A DNA stretch of 64,000 nt from assembly GCF_016464385.1 (NCBI RefSeq), contig NZ_JADMLH010000024.1, forward strand, positions 47,927 to 111,926, read 5' to 3'. The stretch is from Nucisporomicrobium flavum. Its GTDB lineage: Bacteria; Actinomycetota; Actinomycetes; Mycobacteriales; Micromonosporaceae. Under the pieces are notes generated by a model that made no database searches, was not told the DNA's origin, and saw nothing but the letters and a program-made list of their open reading frames with translations. The position numbers and the translations under genes are program-made. Below are positions 1-8,571 of the stretch, in pieces. Every line of letters begins with the position of its first letter. The first letter of the stretch is position 1.

Positions 1-840
1 TACGCGGTTCGGCCGCAGCCCGATCCGGTGTCCCAGTACCTTCGCGCCGGCCAGCGCCGGCTCCACCGCCACGCAGCGCTCGACGATGCCGTCCGCGACC
101 TTGTCGTCGCGGGCGAGCGAGTCCACGCCGTCCTGGGCGCTGCCGCCGAGCAGCACGACGTCCGGGCCCTGCGGCAGGATGTACGTGATGTCCGGCTCCT
201 CGGTCAGCTCGGTCGTGTGCTCGGCGAAGAACTCCGTGATGCCGGGATTGGTCATCGCCACCAGCTGGCCCTTCACCGGGGTCAGTGCCCGGTCGCCGAC
301 GAGGTCCCGCGCGCCGATGCCGGTGCAGTTGACGATCACGTCCGCCTGCCCGGTCACCTCGTCGAGGGTCGACACCGCGCCCTCGGCCGGCGAGACGCCC
401 ATCGTGGTCAGGCGGCGCAGCAGGTGGTCGAGGTAGACAGGCATGTCCACAATGGGCGCCGTGTAGCGCCACCCGCTCAGGAACGGCTTGCGCAGCTCGT
501 CCGGCCGGCACTCACGGAACCCGGGAAGCTGGCGCGCCCAGGCGGGCGCGGGGATCACCTCGCGGGAGGCCTCGACGCCGCTGACCATCCGTACGCCCGT
601 CCCCGGCACGCCGACCAGCGCGGAGAGCACCTCGTACGTCTCCGCGCTCCACCGCGGCACGTCCTCGTGCGTCGCGTAGATCGGGTCCCAGATCGCGCCC
701 GCGTTGGCGGACGTGGTGCAGGCGGACAGCTCCTTGCTGACGATGTGGACGGTCAGCCCGCGCTCGGCGAGGCGGACGGCGGTCGTCAGGCCGGAGACAC
801 CCGCCCCGATGATCAGCGCGTCGGGTCGGACTCTCGCCAT
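1..840 (-). CDS. FAD-dependent D-amino-acid oxidase-like protein (3' end cut by window)
   Basis: The reverse strand from the ATG at 840 reads MARVRPDALIIGAGVSGLTT, a Rossmann FAD-binding start with the GAGVSG dinucleotide motif at residues 13–18. The frame stays open for about 280 codons to the window edge. Downstream segments such as VNCTGIGARDLVGD and LLGGSAAQDG are typical of the DAO family, flavoenzymes that oxidise D-amino acids to 2-oxo acids, ammonia and H2O2. The C-terminus, with the last substrate-binding residues, lies outside the window. It is divergent from the gene starting at 1024 across a 183-base gap. Substrate specificity (D-amino acid or D-aspartate oxidase) cannot be told from what is visible. 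No signal peptide is seen, so it is probably cytoplasmic. Confidence 0.82.
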   Translation of the reverse strand, partial: MARVRPDALIIGAGVSGLTTAVRLAERGLTVHIVSKELSACTTSANAGAIWDPIYATHEDVPRWSAETYEVLSALVGVPGTGVRMVSGVEASREVIPAPAWARQLPGFRECRPDELRKPFLSGWRYTAPIVDMPVYLDHLLRRLTTMGVSPAEGAVSTLDEVTGQADVIVNCTGIGARDLVGDRALTPVKGQLVAMTNPGITEFFAEHTTELTEEPDITYILPQGPDVVLLGGSAQDGVDSLARDDKVADGIVERCVAVEPALAGAKVLGHRIGLRPNRV

Positions 841-1023
841 GATCTGCACGCTATCGGCGGTTGACAGGGCGGCGGACAGTGAAAGACGTGAATGGTCGGC
901 ATCCGAAGACCGGGCGCCGGAGGGTTGTTCCGAAGTGACGTATGGTTTATGCGCCCAACACGTACCGTTGCGAATTTCGGCCTCATGGGTTGGAATGAGC
1001 CGGTCCACGGGGTGGGGAGAACG

Positions 1024-1959
1024 ATGGTGATCCTGGGCGAGGTGCACACCGGGCTGTTGCAGACCCGCAGCCCGCTGGAGACCGATCAGGCCGCGCGCCT
1101 GCTCGAGCTCGTGCCGGGTCAGGCCGTGCTCGTCTCGGAGCGGCCGATGCCGTTCGTGCAGTCGCCGCCCCTGCTCACCGGGGTGGACTGCGACCTGCCG
1201 GCCGCCTCCGGCCGCTCCGTGCGCGTCATCGGCGCCGTGACGGCCCGCGCCATCCTCACCGGCGGGCACGTGGTGCAGGGGTCGGCGCACGCGGAGATCA
1301 CCGCGACGGAGCGTACGCATCGGCTGCCGTGGTCGCACTACCTCGCCCGGCCCGGCACGCTGGAGGCCGTCGGCCGTACGCCCGGCCCGGAAGCCGCCGC
1401 GGCGTTCCTCGGCGGCGACCAGGGCGGCACGCTCGACCTCGGCGCGATCGCCGCCCGCGTCCTCGACCGCCTCCAGCAGTCCGATTCCTTCGTCCGCGGC
1501 TCGCCCGTCAAGGCCGCGCGGACGAGGCTGCGCTGGGCCGCGTGGACCGGCGACGTGTCCGCACCCGCCGAGGTCGAGTTCCGGGTCGAGCCGCGCGGGC
1601 TGCGGACGTTGCGCCTGCGCGCGGGCGGCCTGCCGCTCGCCGGCGTCGCGGCCCTGTGCGAGGACATCGCCGTGCACGACTGGCTGCTCACCGTCCTCAT
1701 CGACCTCGTCCGCAAGAGTGCCCTCGGCGTCACCGACCGCCGCACCGCCGTCCAGCGGCTCGTACCGGCGATCGACTACCTGCTGCACCTGTGGATGCCG
1801 GGCGCCCGGCTCACCGGCGAGCTGGCCGCCGTCTGGCAGGCGCTGGAGAACCGCCCCGGCTTCACCCGGCAATGGGAGACCCTGGTCCGCCGCATCCGCG
1901 ACCAGCTCTCCGTCGGCGCCGTGACCGCCCTCGCCGCGCAGCAGGCGGACGCGCGATGA
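1024..1959 (+). CDS. SCO2521-family protein of unknown function
   Basis: A 311-aa soluble protein starting MVILGEVHTGLLQTRSPL. I chose the ATG at 1024 because GGGGAG at 1013–1018 is a good ribosome-binding site; an in-frame start at 892 would add 44 residues without such a site. It has no transmembrane segment or signal peptide and no catalytic motif that I recognise. The sequence and its company (variant P-loop ATPase, methyltransferase, two further unknowns) match my memory of the conserved Streptomyces SCO2521–SCO2525 set, in which this would be SCO2521. Its stop overlaps the next start (ATGA at 1956–1959), so the two are translationally coupled. Function unknown; the family name is from memory and not verified. 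Confidence 0.72.
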   Translation: MVILGEVHTGLLQTRSPLETDQAARLLELVPGQAVLVSERPMPFVQSPPLLTGVDCDLPAASGRSVRVIGAVTARAILTGGHVVQGSAHAEITATERTHRLPWSHYLARPGTLEAVGRTPGPEAAAAFLGGDQGGTLDLGAIAARVLDRLQQSDSFVRGSPVKAARTRLRWAAWTGDVSAPAEVEFRVEPRGLRTLRLRAGGLPLAGVAALCEDIAVHDWLLTVLIDLVRKSALGVTDRRTAVQRLVPAIDYLLHLWMPGARLTGELAAVWQALENRPGFTRQWETLVRRIRDQLSVGAVTALAAQQADAR

Positions 1960-2930
1960 CGGACAGCAAGCCCACGGGCGAGGTGGTGGTCGCGCCGTCC
2001 ACCGTCTCCCGGAAGATCTTCTACACGGCCGCCTCCGGGGTGCTGACGTTCCTCATCACCAACGCGCTGGAACAGCCCGTGGCCACCAGCGTCACCCTGT
2101 CCATCCTCATCGGCGGCATCTTCCTGATGGTCCGCTTCCTGGTCGACTTCGAACGCCGGCTGGCCGTGGTGGAGGCGCTCTCGCGGGCCGGGCAGAAGCG
2201 GATGGAGAACCTGGTCAGCGAGGCGTTCGCGAAGATCGACGACGCCACCGAGCTGTTCCGGCTGATCGAGGCGTCGAAGCTGCCTGAGGGCCTGGTGGAG
2301 GGGCTTGTCCGGCACTCGACGAAGATCACGCCGCACTCGCCGTCGATCGTCTACCAGTTCGTGCAGGCCGAGCTGCAGGACATGTCCGAATGCCTCAAGC
2401 AGCTGTCCGAGGGTGGCACGGTCACGTACTACGGCGAGGACCGGGACTGGTTGCTGGGGCTGACGACGTACGCGACCACGTCGATCGACGCCATCAGCCT
2501 GGCCAGCGTCGACCGCGGGCTCTGGTACAGCGAGATCGGGCAGCGGTACATGGAGGCGCAGCGGCAGGCGGTGGAACGCGAGGTCGCGGTGCGCCGCATC
2601 TTCATCCTCGAGCCGGACGACGACGCGGACATCGGGTGGGCCTGCGACGAACAGCGCAAGGTCGGCATCCACGTGCGCGTGCTCGAGCGCAGCCGCATTC
2701 CCGCGGCCCTCAAGGTGCAGGTGCTCGACTTCATCATCTTCGACGAGGTGGTCAGCTACGAGACCACGCCGGCCGCCGCGGTCACCGACACCGACCGGCC
2801 CGCCGTCGCCGAGACCCAGCTCGTGCTGCGGGAACACCGCGTCCGTGACCGCGTACGCGTCTTCGAGGCCCTGTGGGGCGCCGCCCGCGAGCCCGGCGAC
2901 GCGGTCGCACCGGCTCAGAGAAACGCGTAG
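1956..2930 (+). CDS. Membrane-anchored protein of unknown function in the SCO2521–2525-like cluster
   Basis: A 324-aa protein. Two hydrophobic segments near the N-terminus (about residues 17–37, containing TAASGVLTFLIT, and 45–65, containing LSILIGGIFLMVRF) form a probable hairpin anchor. A cytoplasmic domain of about 250 residues follows. Its second half (AISLASVDRGLWYSEIG, RRIFILEPDDD, IRVLERSRIP-like strands) has an alternating strand/helix pattern, but I see no HKD or other catalytic motif. It is coupled to the upstream gene by ATGA. Its last 16 bases overlap the end of the convergent gene at 2915. I do not recognise the family. Its place in the cluster suggests it tethers the set to the membrane, which is inference. 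Confidence 0.7.
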   Translation: MTDSKPTGEVVVAPSTVSRKIFYTAASGVLTFLITNALEQPVATSVTLSILIGGIFLMVRFLVDFERRLAVVEALSRAGQKRMENLVSEAFAKIDDATELFRLIEASKLPEGLVEGLVRHSTKITPHSPSIVYQFVQAELQDMSECLKQLSEGGTVTYYGEDRDWLLGLTTYATTSIDAISLASVDRGLWYSEIGQRYMEAQRQAVEREVAVRRIFILEPDDDADIGWACDEQRKVGIHVRVLERSRIPAALKVQVLDFIIFDEVVSYETTPAAAVTDTDRPAVAETQLVLREHRVRDRVRVFEALWGAAREPGDAVAPAQRNA

Positions 2931-3871
2931 CCGATTCGCTCGACCACCTCGTCGGGGAGCGGAAAGCCCTCCCCGGCGGCGCGGGTGGCGACCTGGGCGG
3001 CCACCGCGGAGTCGACCGACACCTGGCTGAGGATGGTCCGCACGGCCACCTCGATGCCGAGGAACCGGGACCCCAGCGCGGAGAACGTGCGGTACGCGTG
3101 GAACGCCGCTGCGCCCGGGTTGAGCTGGACCACCGGGGGCAGCGCGTCCCACTCCGCCGGCAGCTCCGCGACCGTGATCGGGCGCGGCTCGCCCACCGGC
3201 TCCCCGTGGTGGCGCAGCAGCCCCAGCCGCTGCAGCTGCCAGACGGCGGCCAGGAACGGGCACGACCACAGCCGCCGGCCGCCCTCGTCGCGCCACAACT
3301 CCACGTCGATGAAGATCGAGTGGTTGCGGAATGCGCTCTGCCGCGGCGGCCGCCACTGCGCCGGCGCGGCCATCGCCTCGGCGGCCCGGTCCGACGGCGA
3401 GCGCTCCCCGTTGCAGAGCCACCCGCTCACCTCGCTCGGCGGCCGGCTGCCGTTGCTGCCCACCGGCGGTTCCTCGACCAGCCGCTGCTGCACCAGCGTC
3501 GCCAGGTCGACGCCGTCGGCCTGCGCGCAGGCGGACTCGCGCGCGATGTAGTCGATCTGCAGGCCGGTCTCCTCGGCGGCGCTCAGCAGGGCCGGGATGA
3601 CCTCCGCGGGCGAGCTGAACCGGGTGAAGTAGTCGTCGATGAGGAAGCAGGTGCTGATCCGGGGGCGGCCGCGCACCGAGGTGCCGCACGCCTCCGTGGC
3701 GGTCAATGCCCAGGGCCGTACGCTGCGGAAATTGTCCACCAGGCGGTCGCGGCCGGCCTTGAAATCGTCCATGTAGAGATGGCCGAGCTCGATCGACAGG
3801 TGCGACAGCTTGACCGAGCGCACCTTCGGGACGGCGGTCGCCTCGGTGAACACCCCCTCCACCGAGGTCAC
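2915..3871 (-). CDS. SCO2522-family protein of unknown function
   Basis: A 318-aa protein starting at a GTG (3871) that overlaps the stop of the preceding P-loop gene as GTGA; the N-terminus reads VTSVEGVFTEATAVPKVRSV. There are no membrane segments or signal peptide. A charged middle region (WRDEGGRRLWSCPFLAAVW) and a helical C-terminus (RTILSQVSVDSAVAAQVATR) are visible, but no known motif. It is the last gene of the four-gene minus-strand operon. The company matches SCO2522 in the SCO2521–2525 group as I remember it. Function is unknown. Tight coupling to the ATPase gene suggests the two products are made in stoichiometric amounts and may interact, which is inference. Confidence 0.7.
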   Translation of the reverse strand: MTSVEGVFTEATAVPKVRSVKLSHLSIELGHLYMDDFKAGRDRLVDNFRSVRPWALTATEACGTSVRGRPRISTCFLIDDYFTRFSSPAEVIPALLSAAEETGLQIDYIARESACAQADGVDLATLVQQRLVEEPPVGSNGSRPPSEVSGWLCNGERSPSDRAAEAMAAPAQWRPPRQSAFRNHSIFIDVELWRDEGGRRLWSCPFLAAVWQLQRLGLLRHHGEPVGEPRPITVAELPAEWDALPPVVQLNPGAAAFHAYRTFSALGSRFLGIEVAVRTILSQVSVDSAVAAQVATRAAGEGFPLPDEVVERIGYAFL

Positions 3872-4785
3872 AGGCCCTCCCACGCCGCGTCGTTCATGAT
3901 CTGCTTGGCGAGGTTCTCGAAGGCCGTCACGGTGGCCTCGTTGGCCGTACGGTGCAGCCAGACGTCGTTGTTGGACAGCAGCTGCTCCTGCCACTGCAGC
4001 ACCGGGTCCAGCGGGATCTGGCCCAGCATCGACGTGCGGCCCACCCGGTGCCGGCTGGCCAGCTCCTGCAGCCGCCGGTCGCACAGCTCCAGCCAGGTCG
4101 CCTGCTCCGGCCGCAGACCCTCCATCTCGGACGACTTGAGGTCCAGCACGGCGGTGCGGACGAAGCGGATCGAGTCGCGCAGCTCCCGCGGGTCGTGACC
4201 GTGCGACTCGCCCGCGGCCAGGATGCCGCGTTCGCCGTGGACCAGCCCGCTCGCCGCGATGATGTGCTGCCGGGTCCAGCGGTGGAAGACCAGCCAGCGC
4301 CGGGCGACGTGGGCGAGCCGCGGCGAGGCCGTCGCGGCGAGCACGATCTCCGTCGCGTACGAGCGGCCGGCGCTCAGGTCGACGACGCAGAGGTCGAATT
4401 CCTCGTCCAGCCGCTGGAACAGCGTGGTGCAACGCTCGACCATCTCCGGGCTGGACGGGAACTCCCCGCCGCCGACGTCGCCCGGGTACAGCACGAGCCG
4501 GCCCGCACCCGCCGGCCGGCCGCGCAGCGAGCCCCGCTCGGACTCCGTCCACACGTCCAGCGCCAGCGCCTGCGGCGACGACCCGCGCAGGTACGAGTGC
4601 AGCCCACCGCCCGGCACCCCGGCCAGCGCCCCGGGCAGGTCGAAGATCGCGCCGGAGGTGGGGGAGCCGAAGTCGAAGTCCAGGTAGCAGCCGTCCTGGC
4701 CCTGCAGGGCGAACCGGTACAGCACGTTGCTGCTGGTGACCGATCGGCCCGTACCGCCCTTGTCCGAGGTGGCGAAGACGAGCAT
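3868..4785 (-). CDS. Variant P-loop ATPase, SCO2523 family (MinD/ParA-like fold)
   Basis: A 305-aa protein opening with MLVFATSDKGGTGRSVTSSN. The KGGTGRS loop at residues 9–15 sits where the MinD/ParA/Mrp class carries the deviant Walker A KGGxGK[ST]. The first lysine is kept, but the second, which normally contacts the phosphates, is Arg. A YLDFDFG strand and LCVVDLSAG (Walker B-like) follow as expected for the SIMIBI fold. ParA-type ATPases switch between monomer and dimer and position proteins or DNA on surfaces; with the Lys-to-Arg change, binding may be kept but hydrolysis altered (inference). One base separates it from the upstream 617-aa gene, and it overlaps the downstream gene by 4 bases. 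It matches what I recall as the SCO2523 variant P-loop family. Confidence 0.8.
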   Translation of the reverse strand: MLVFATSDKGGTGRSVTSSNVLYRFALQGQDGCYLDFDFGSPTSGAIFDLPGALAGVPGGGLHSYLRGSSPQALALDVWTESERGSLRGRPAGAGRLVLYPGDVGGGEFPSSPEMVERCTTLFQRLDEEFDLCVVDLSAGRSYATEIVLAATASPRLAHVARRWLVFHRWTRQHIIAASGLVHGERGILAAGESHGHDPRELRDSIRFVRTAVLDLKSSEMEGLRPEQATWLELCDRRLQELASRHRVGRTSMLGQIPLDPVLQWQEQLLSNNDVWLHRTANEATVTAFENLAKQIMNDAAWEGL

Positions 4786-4786
4786 G

Positions 4787-6640
4787 TCAGTTGATCCCCT
4801 TGGCGGGCCGGCGGGCGGCGGAGAGCTTGTCCAGCCGGCGCAGCACCGCCTGGGTGATCGAGACGGCCGTACCGGGCTGCGTGCGCCGTACGCTCCGCGC
4901 CCGCTGCAGCAGCACCTGGATCTGCTCCCGCTCGGCCTGCAGCGGCCGCCCGCTGTCCGACGAGCCGTTCAGCATCTCCTGGTCGAACAGGTGGTCGGCC
5001 TCGACGATGAGGGCGGCGGCGAGCCGGGTGAGCTGGTCGCTGCGCTGCGGCGGGCTGTCGATCAGCCGGGCGGCGGCCACCAGGCAGTCGACGACCCGCT
5101 TGGTGAAGTACCACGACGCGGCGGGATCGGGGTCGTCGTCCAGCTGCGCGTACGCCAGCGACGGCCGGTCCCACAGCCCTCGCGCCTCACCCTCGGGGAT
5201 GCGCCGGGAGAACAGGTGCGCCCAGATCTCGTCGGAGAGATCCAGCAAGCGGCTGCGCCCGGCGTTGTCCGCGATGAGCCGGGCCAGGTTGAGCGAGCGG
5301 CGCAGCAGCTGGGGGGAGAAGTCGGCGGCGGTCCAGCCCAGGTATTCCTTGCCGGGCTGGTCCTGCAGCTCCAGGCCGATCCGGAAGCCCGGATGGTGCA
5401 GCTGGAGGGCCGGGTCGCCGACGAACGGCCGGCGGGTGATCCGGGCCCGGCCGGCGAGGTCCTCGAGCACCGCGCCGACCCTGCTGAGCTCGGCGTCCGA
5501 GGCCCGCTTGGTCACCAGGTCCTGGATCACCATGCCGCTGACGAGCAGGGACAGGTAGTCGGAGTCGACGCCGTCGGTCGTCCGCCACGGCACGTCCTCC
5601 AGCGGCCAGCGCCCGCTGCCGAACGTCGCGATCGTCGACCAGTACGACTGGGTGAGCTCCCAGCGCAGCTGCAGCGACTGCGCGAGCTTGAGCTGCGTCT
5701 CGTCGAGCAGGCCGAGCAGCCGGGTGCGTTCGGAGAACAGCGTCTGGATCGCGTCCAGGGCGACGACGGTGAAGTAGAGGTACGGCGCCGCCTGCGCCAC
5801 CCCCTCGCGCTGCACGCCCACGTCGACGTCCGCGGCGAGGTCGATCGGCGGTGCGTTCTTGACGATGCCCCAGGACCAGCCGCACTCGAAGAGGCGGTTG
5901 GGGTTGTCCAGTTCGGACCCCTCCCGGGCGCCGGACCCGATCTGGACGTCGTCGCGCAGCCGGGCGTTGATCTCCCGCAACGCCTCGCGCAGCTCGTCCA
6001 CGATCTGCCGGACGGGCAGGCCCTCCTGGTTGACCATGCGGCACAGCTCGACGCCGAACTCCGAGTCCGCGCTGAACACGTTGACGGCGAAGCTGCGCAA
6101 CAGCCCCACCATCGCGGCGGTGAGCCGGCGGCTGGCCAGCCGCTCGAGCTCGTCGGCCTCGGCGCGCAGGTTCTCCCGGGTCAGGACGCCGCGGAAGACC
6201 CGGACGAAGCCGATGACCGCGACGGTGAGCGTGACCGAGATGGAGAACGAGTCGACCACGTCCAGGCCGAGCTGGTCGTCGTCGAGAACCTGCCCGTCCG
6301 GGGCGGCGAAGTACGAGCTGCCGGCGAAGAGGGGCGTCCCGTCCGCCGCCGAATACTCGCGCATGTAGTCGGTGAGCACCCGGATGAGGAGCTTGGGGAT
6401 CTCGACGCTGTCGCCGATGCGCTGCAGGGCCGCGATGACGTCGTCGGCCGTCTCGTCGGGACGGTCCAGCCGGAAGACCGGCACCTCGGTGGCCGGGCCC
6501 AGCAGGCAGAGCAGCTGCTCGGCGTCGCTGATCGAATTCTTCTCGTTGCGCCCGCCCCAGTGCCATTCCGGTGGGGCGTAGGAGGACCGGGCCGTGGCCC
6601 GCCAGATCTCCAGTAACTGCTGACGCGGTTGAAGCTGCAT
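4787..6640 (-). CDS. SCO2524-family protein of unknown function
   Basis: A 617-aa protein starting MQLQPRQQLLEIWRATARSS, second gene of the minus-strand operon. It is mostly helical. A hydrophobic stretch near residues 135–160 (SFSISVTLTVAVIGFVRVF) could be one membrane-associated segment; the rest looks soluble. I find no Walker, protease, nuclease or methyltransferase motif. The Trp-rich N-terminus (PPEWHWGGRNEKNSISDAEQ) is distinctive. It lies 30 bases downstream of the methyltransferase gene and one base upstream of the ATPase gene, so it is co-transcribed with both. It corresponds by position and size to what I recall as SCO2524. Being the largest member, it may be a scaffold for the set, but that is only inference. 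Confidence 0.7.
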   Translation of the reverse strand: MQLQPRQQLLEIWRATARSSYAPPEWHWGGRNEKNSISDAEQLLCLLGPATEVPVFRLDRPDETADDVIAALQRIGDSVEIPKLLIRVLTDYMREYSAADGTPLFAGSSYFAAPDGQVLDDDQLGLDVVDSFSISVTLTVAVIGFVRVFRGVLTRENLRAEADELERLASRRLTAAMVGLLRSFAVNVFSADSEFGVELCRMVNQEGLPVRQIVDELREALREINARLRDDVQIGSGAREGSELDNPNRLFECGWSWGIVKNAPPIDLAADVDVGVQREGVAQAAPYLYFTVVALDAIQTLFSERTRLLGLLDETQLKLAQSLQLRWELTQSYWSTIATFGSGRWPLEDVPWRTTDGVDSDYLSLLVSGMVIQDLVTKRASDAELSRVGAVLEDLAGRARITRRPFVGDPALQLHHPGFRIGLELQDQPGKEYLGWTAADFSPQLLRRSLNLARLIADNAGRSRLLDLSDEIWAHLFSRRIPEGEARGLWDRPSLAYAQLDDDPDPAASWYFTKRVVDCLVAAARLIDSPPQRSDQLTRLAAALIVEADHLFDQEMLNGSSDSGRPLQAEREQIQVLLQRARSVRRTQPGTAVSITQAVLRRLDKLSAARRPAKGIN

Positions 6641-6670
6641 GGGAGTGCCGTCACCCGCCCGTCGCGAAGG

Positions 6671-7510
6671 CTACTTCTTCTTTCCTGCGCGGCCGGTGAC
6701 GACGATCATCCCTGCGTAACCGGACCGCACCTCAGTGTCCTCGATGGTGTCCAGCTTCACATCGTGCGCGATCTCGGCAAAGCTGCGTCTGATATCCGAC
6801 TCATCGACCGGGCACGCGGGATAGTCGCGTCCGCCGACCCGGTAACCCGAGGAGTCCTTCATGAACGCGGCGGCGAACGGTGCCTTCACCTTCAGCGAGC
6901 CGACGAAGGCATTGATCGCCCTGCGGAATTCCTTGTTCATCGTGGTGATCGACTCGGCGACGAAGAACATCGTGCCGAGGTTGTAGACCCCGGTCGGCAG
7001 CTTGAAGACGTCGCCCGCCTGGACATGAGCCCGCCGCCGCAGCGACTGCTGGAAGTTGGCGACGCGCTGGTACGGCTCGCGACCGCTGCTGATGACGCGC
7101 CAGAAGTCCGTCCACGAGGGAGCGGGCTGCTCGATCTGCGCGTCGAGCCAGAGGCGGTTGCTCTCCGCGCGCTCGCTCAGGTGCACGTCCTCGGCGAACG
7201 GGAGCATGGCCAGCGCGGGATACAGGTTGGCGCCGGCGCCGACGTCGATGGCGCGTCCGCCGGTCGGATAGAGCCGGGCGGTCTCGGCGAAGTGGCGCGC
7301 GATGATGCGCGCGATCCGGATGTCGGCCTCGCGGGCGGTCGAGTAATTGTGCTCGAAGTAGGACGCCGAATCGAAATGGTCCCAATCGCAGTCCGCGTTC
7401 GCGACGTCCTGCACGGTGGCCCCGTCGTAGATGACAGGGGTGATCGCGGCGGGTGGTCGTGCGGCGGGCTGGGTCACTGTGGATCCTCCGACTTCGGACA
7501 GCTTCGTCAC
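6671..7510 (-). CDS. SAM-dependent methyltransferase, SCO2525 family
   Basis: A 279-aa class I methyltransferase and first gene of the minus-strand operon. The SAM-binding motif I is RAIDVGAGANLYPAL at about residues 86–100, preceded by FDSASYFEHNYS, a lead-in like that of the small-molecule NNMT/PNMT/TEMT methyltransferases. The acidic motif II follows as EDVHLSERAESNRLWLD. The C-terminus ends in a lysine tail (RAGKKK). The start at 7510 is the longest; a GTG about 12 codons later (VTQPAARPP) is also possible, since the first residues are poorly conserved-looking. Substrate unknown. The association with a variant P-loop ATPase and membrane partner suggests modification of a cluster component or a signal, which is inference. 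Confidence 0.8.
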   Translation of the reverse strand: MTKLSEVGGSTVTQPAARPPAAITPVIYDGATVQDVANADCDWDHFDSASYFEHNYSTAREADIRIARIIARHFAETARLYPTGGRAIDVGAGANLYPALAMLPFAEDVHLSERAESNRLWLDAQIEQPAPSWTDFWRVISSGREPYQRVANFQQSLRRRAHVQAGDVFKLPTGVYNLGTMFFVAESITTMNKEFRRAINAFVGSLKVKAPFAAAFMKDSSGYRVGGRDYPACPVDESDIRRSFAEIAHDVKLDTIEDTEVRSGYAGMIVVTGRAGKKK

Positions 7511-7859
7511 ACGACCGGAGCCACACCGCGCCCGTCCGCGGGCGGATTATCCCGTCGTCAGGCTCGTGAGGCAAACAATGCCGCGCGAGGAGCTCATTTC
7601 AGAATAGGACGTGCCCACGAGGGAACGACCCGGAACAGCGAACGGATTGGCGACGGTGTGCATCATCTTGTGCGAGCCGCCGCAGGGGGACGCCTTTTCC
7701 GCATAAAACGCACTAAGGGGATGTAACGATGCGCCCGTCTGGGCGTTTTTGACCGAAGATCCGACATATGTGTCTTCAGTCACTCGCTGTCATCCGCCGT
7801 CCGTTCAGGGTCTTGCCCTCGCCGGGCGCCCGCCCCCGGGGGAGCGGACGCCCGCACGG
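7511..7859. other. 349-base intergenic region
   Basis: No convincing gene is seen. The short open frames here have poor codon bias. The region should hold the promoter of the minus-strand methyltransferase operon at its left end. Near its centre-right lies a plus-strand intrinsic terminator (7731–7750), which no annotated plus-strand gene needs. Base composition is less GC-rich than the flanking genes. Confidence 0.5.
7731..7750 (+). terminator. Rho-independent terminator with no upstream plus-strand gene
   Basis: GCGCCC, loop GTCT, GGGCGT, then a run of five T. The stem is five Watson–Crick pairs plus one G·T closing pair. The T-run is on the plus strand only, so it stops rightward transcripts. 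Neither flanking gene reads rightward, which suggests a short rightward non-coding transcript starting around 7550–7650, or a relic. Confidence 0.6.
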
Positions 7860-8570
7860 TCAGCTGGTTTCGCCGGCCATGGAGAACGACCGAAGCCGAT
7901 CGATCGATGCCAAACCGCAACCGACGACGAAGATCGCGCCCATCACGATCGAGACGGTCAGCGAGACCTTCGACTCCAGCAGCCCGGTCGGAGAGATCTT
8001 GTCCGCGAGCGTGATCACGTACTGCTGGATGGAGAGGACCCGGGTGCCGCTCACGAACTGGCCGAGCAGCCCCTCCCACACCAGGATGTAGACCAGGCCC
8101 AGCAGCACCGGGCGCCGGGTCAGCAGGCTCAGCAGCAGGAACAGCGCCGAGTAGGCGAGCGCGCCCACCGTCGCCGCCACCGCGAGGGCCGCGCCCGTGC
8201 GGGCGGACTCCGCGAGCAGGCCGGCGATGAACAGCGGCACCGCCGAGGTGAGGGCGCTGACCACGACCGCCACGCCCAGCTTCGCCAGGATGATGTCGCG
8301 GCGGGGCAGCGGCTTGGTCAGGATGTGCACGATCGTGCCGTCGTCGATCTCCGAGCCGAGCACGCCCGTGCCGACGATCAGCGACACCACGGGCAGCACC
8401 ACGGCCAGGCCGAGGCCGACGATCACCGGGCTGCCCCAGTCCGACGGGCGGACGTCGTACGCGCGGCAGAGTGTGGCCAGCCCGACGAGCAGCAGCGGCA
8501 GGGGCAGCAGGAGCAGGGCCCGCCGGCGGCCGAACAGGCCACGCGCCGTGATCCAGGCGACTGTCGACAT
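7860..8570 (-). CDS. ABC-2 type transporter permease
   Basis: A 236-aa integral membrane protein with about six hydrophobic segments (LLLLPLPLLLVGLATL, VIVGLGLAVVLPVVSLIV, LGVAVVVSALTSAVPLFIAG and others). The loop IDDGTIVHILTKPLPRRDI is typical of ABC-2 permeases, where the first cytoplasmic coupling region carries G(T/I)…R. It is the last gene of a four-gene operon (11250 down to 7860) holding two ATPase/permease pairs, and sits one base from the upstream ATPase gene. The likely role is export of a lipid, peptide or drug, or gliding/sporulation-type transport. The substrate cannot be told. Confidence 0.85.
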   Translation of the reverse strand: MSTVAWITARGLFGRRRALLLLPLPLLLVGLATLCRAYDVRPSDWGSPVIVGLGLAVVLPVVSLIVGTGVLGSEIDDGTIVHILTKPLPRRDIILAKLGVAVVVSALTSAVPLFIAGLLAESARTGAALAVAATVGALAYSALFLLLSLLTRRPVLLGLVYILVWEGLLGQFVSGTRVLSIQQYVITLADKISPTGLLESKVSLTVSIVMGAIFVVGCGLASIDRLRSFSMAGETS

Positions 8571-8571
8571 G

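Noticed and set aside
28..864. Plus-strand open frame over the first gene
   Set aside because: The minus strand encodes an FAD-binding N-terminus with a good start; the plus-strand product is Arg/His-rich noise.
892..1023. Longer N-terminus for the SCO2521-like gene from 892
   Set aside because: The ATG at 1024 has a strong GGGGAG site and the upstream residues look like translated leader sequence.
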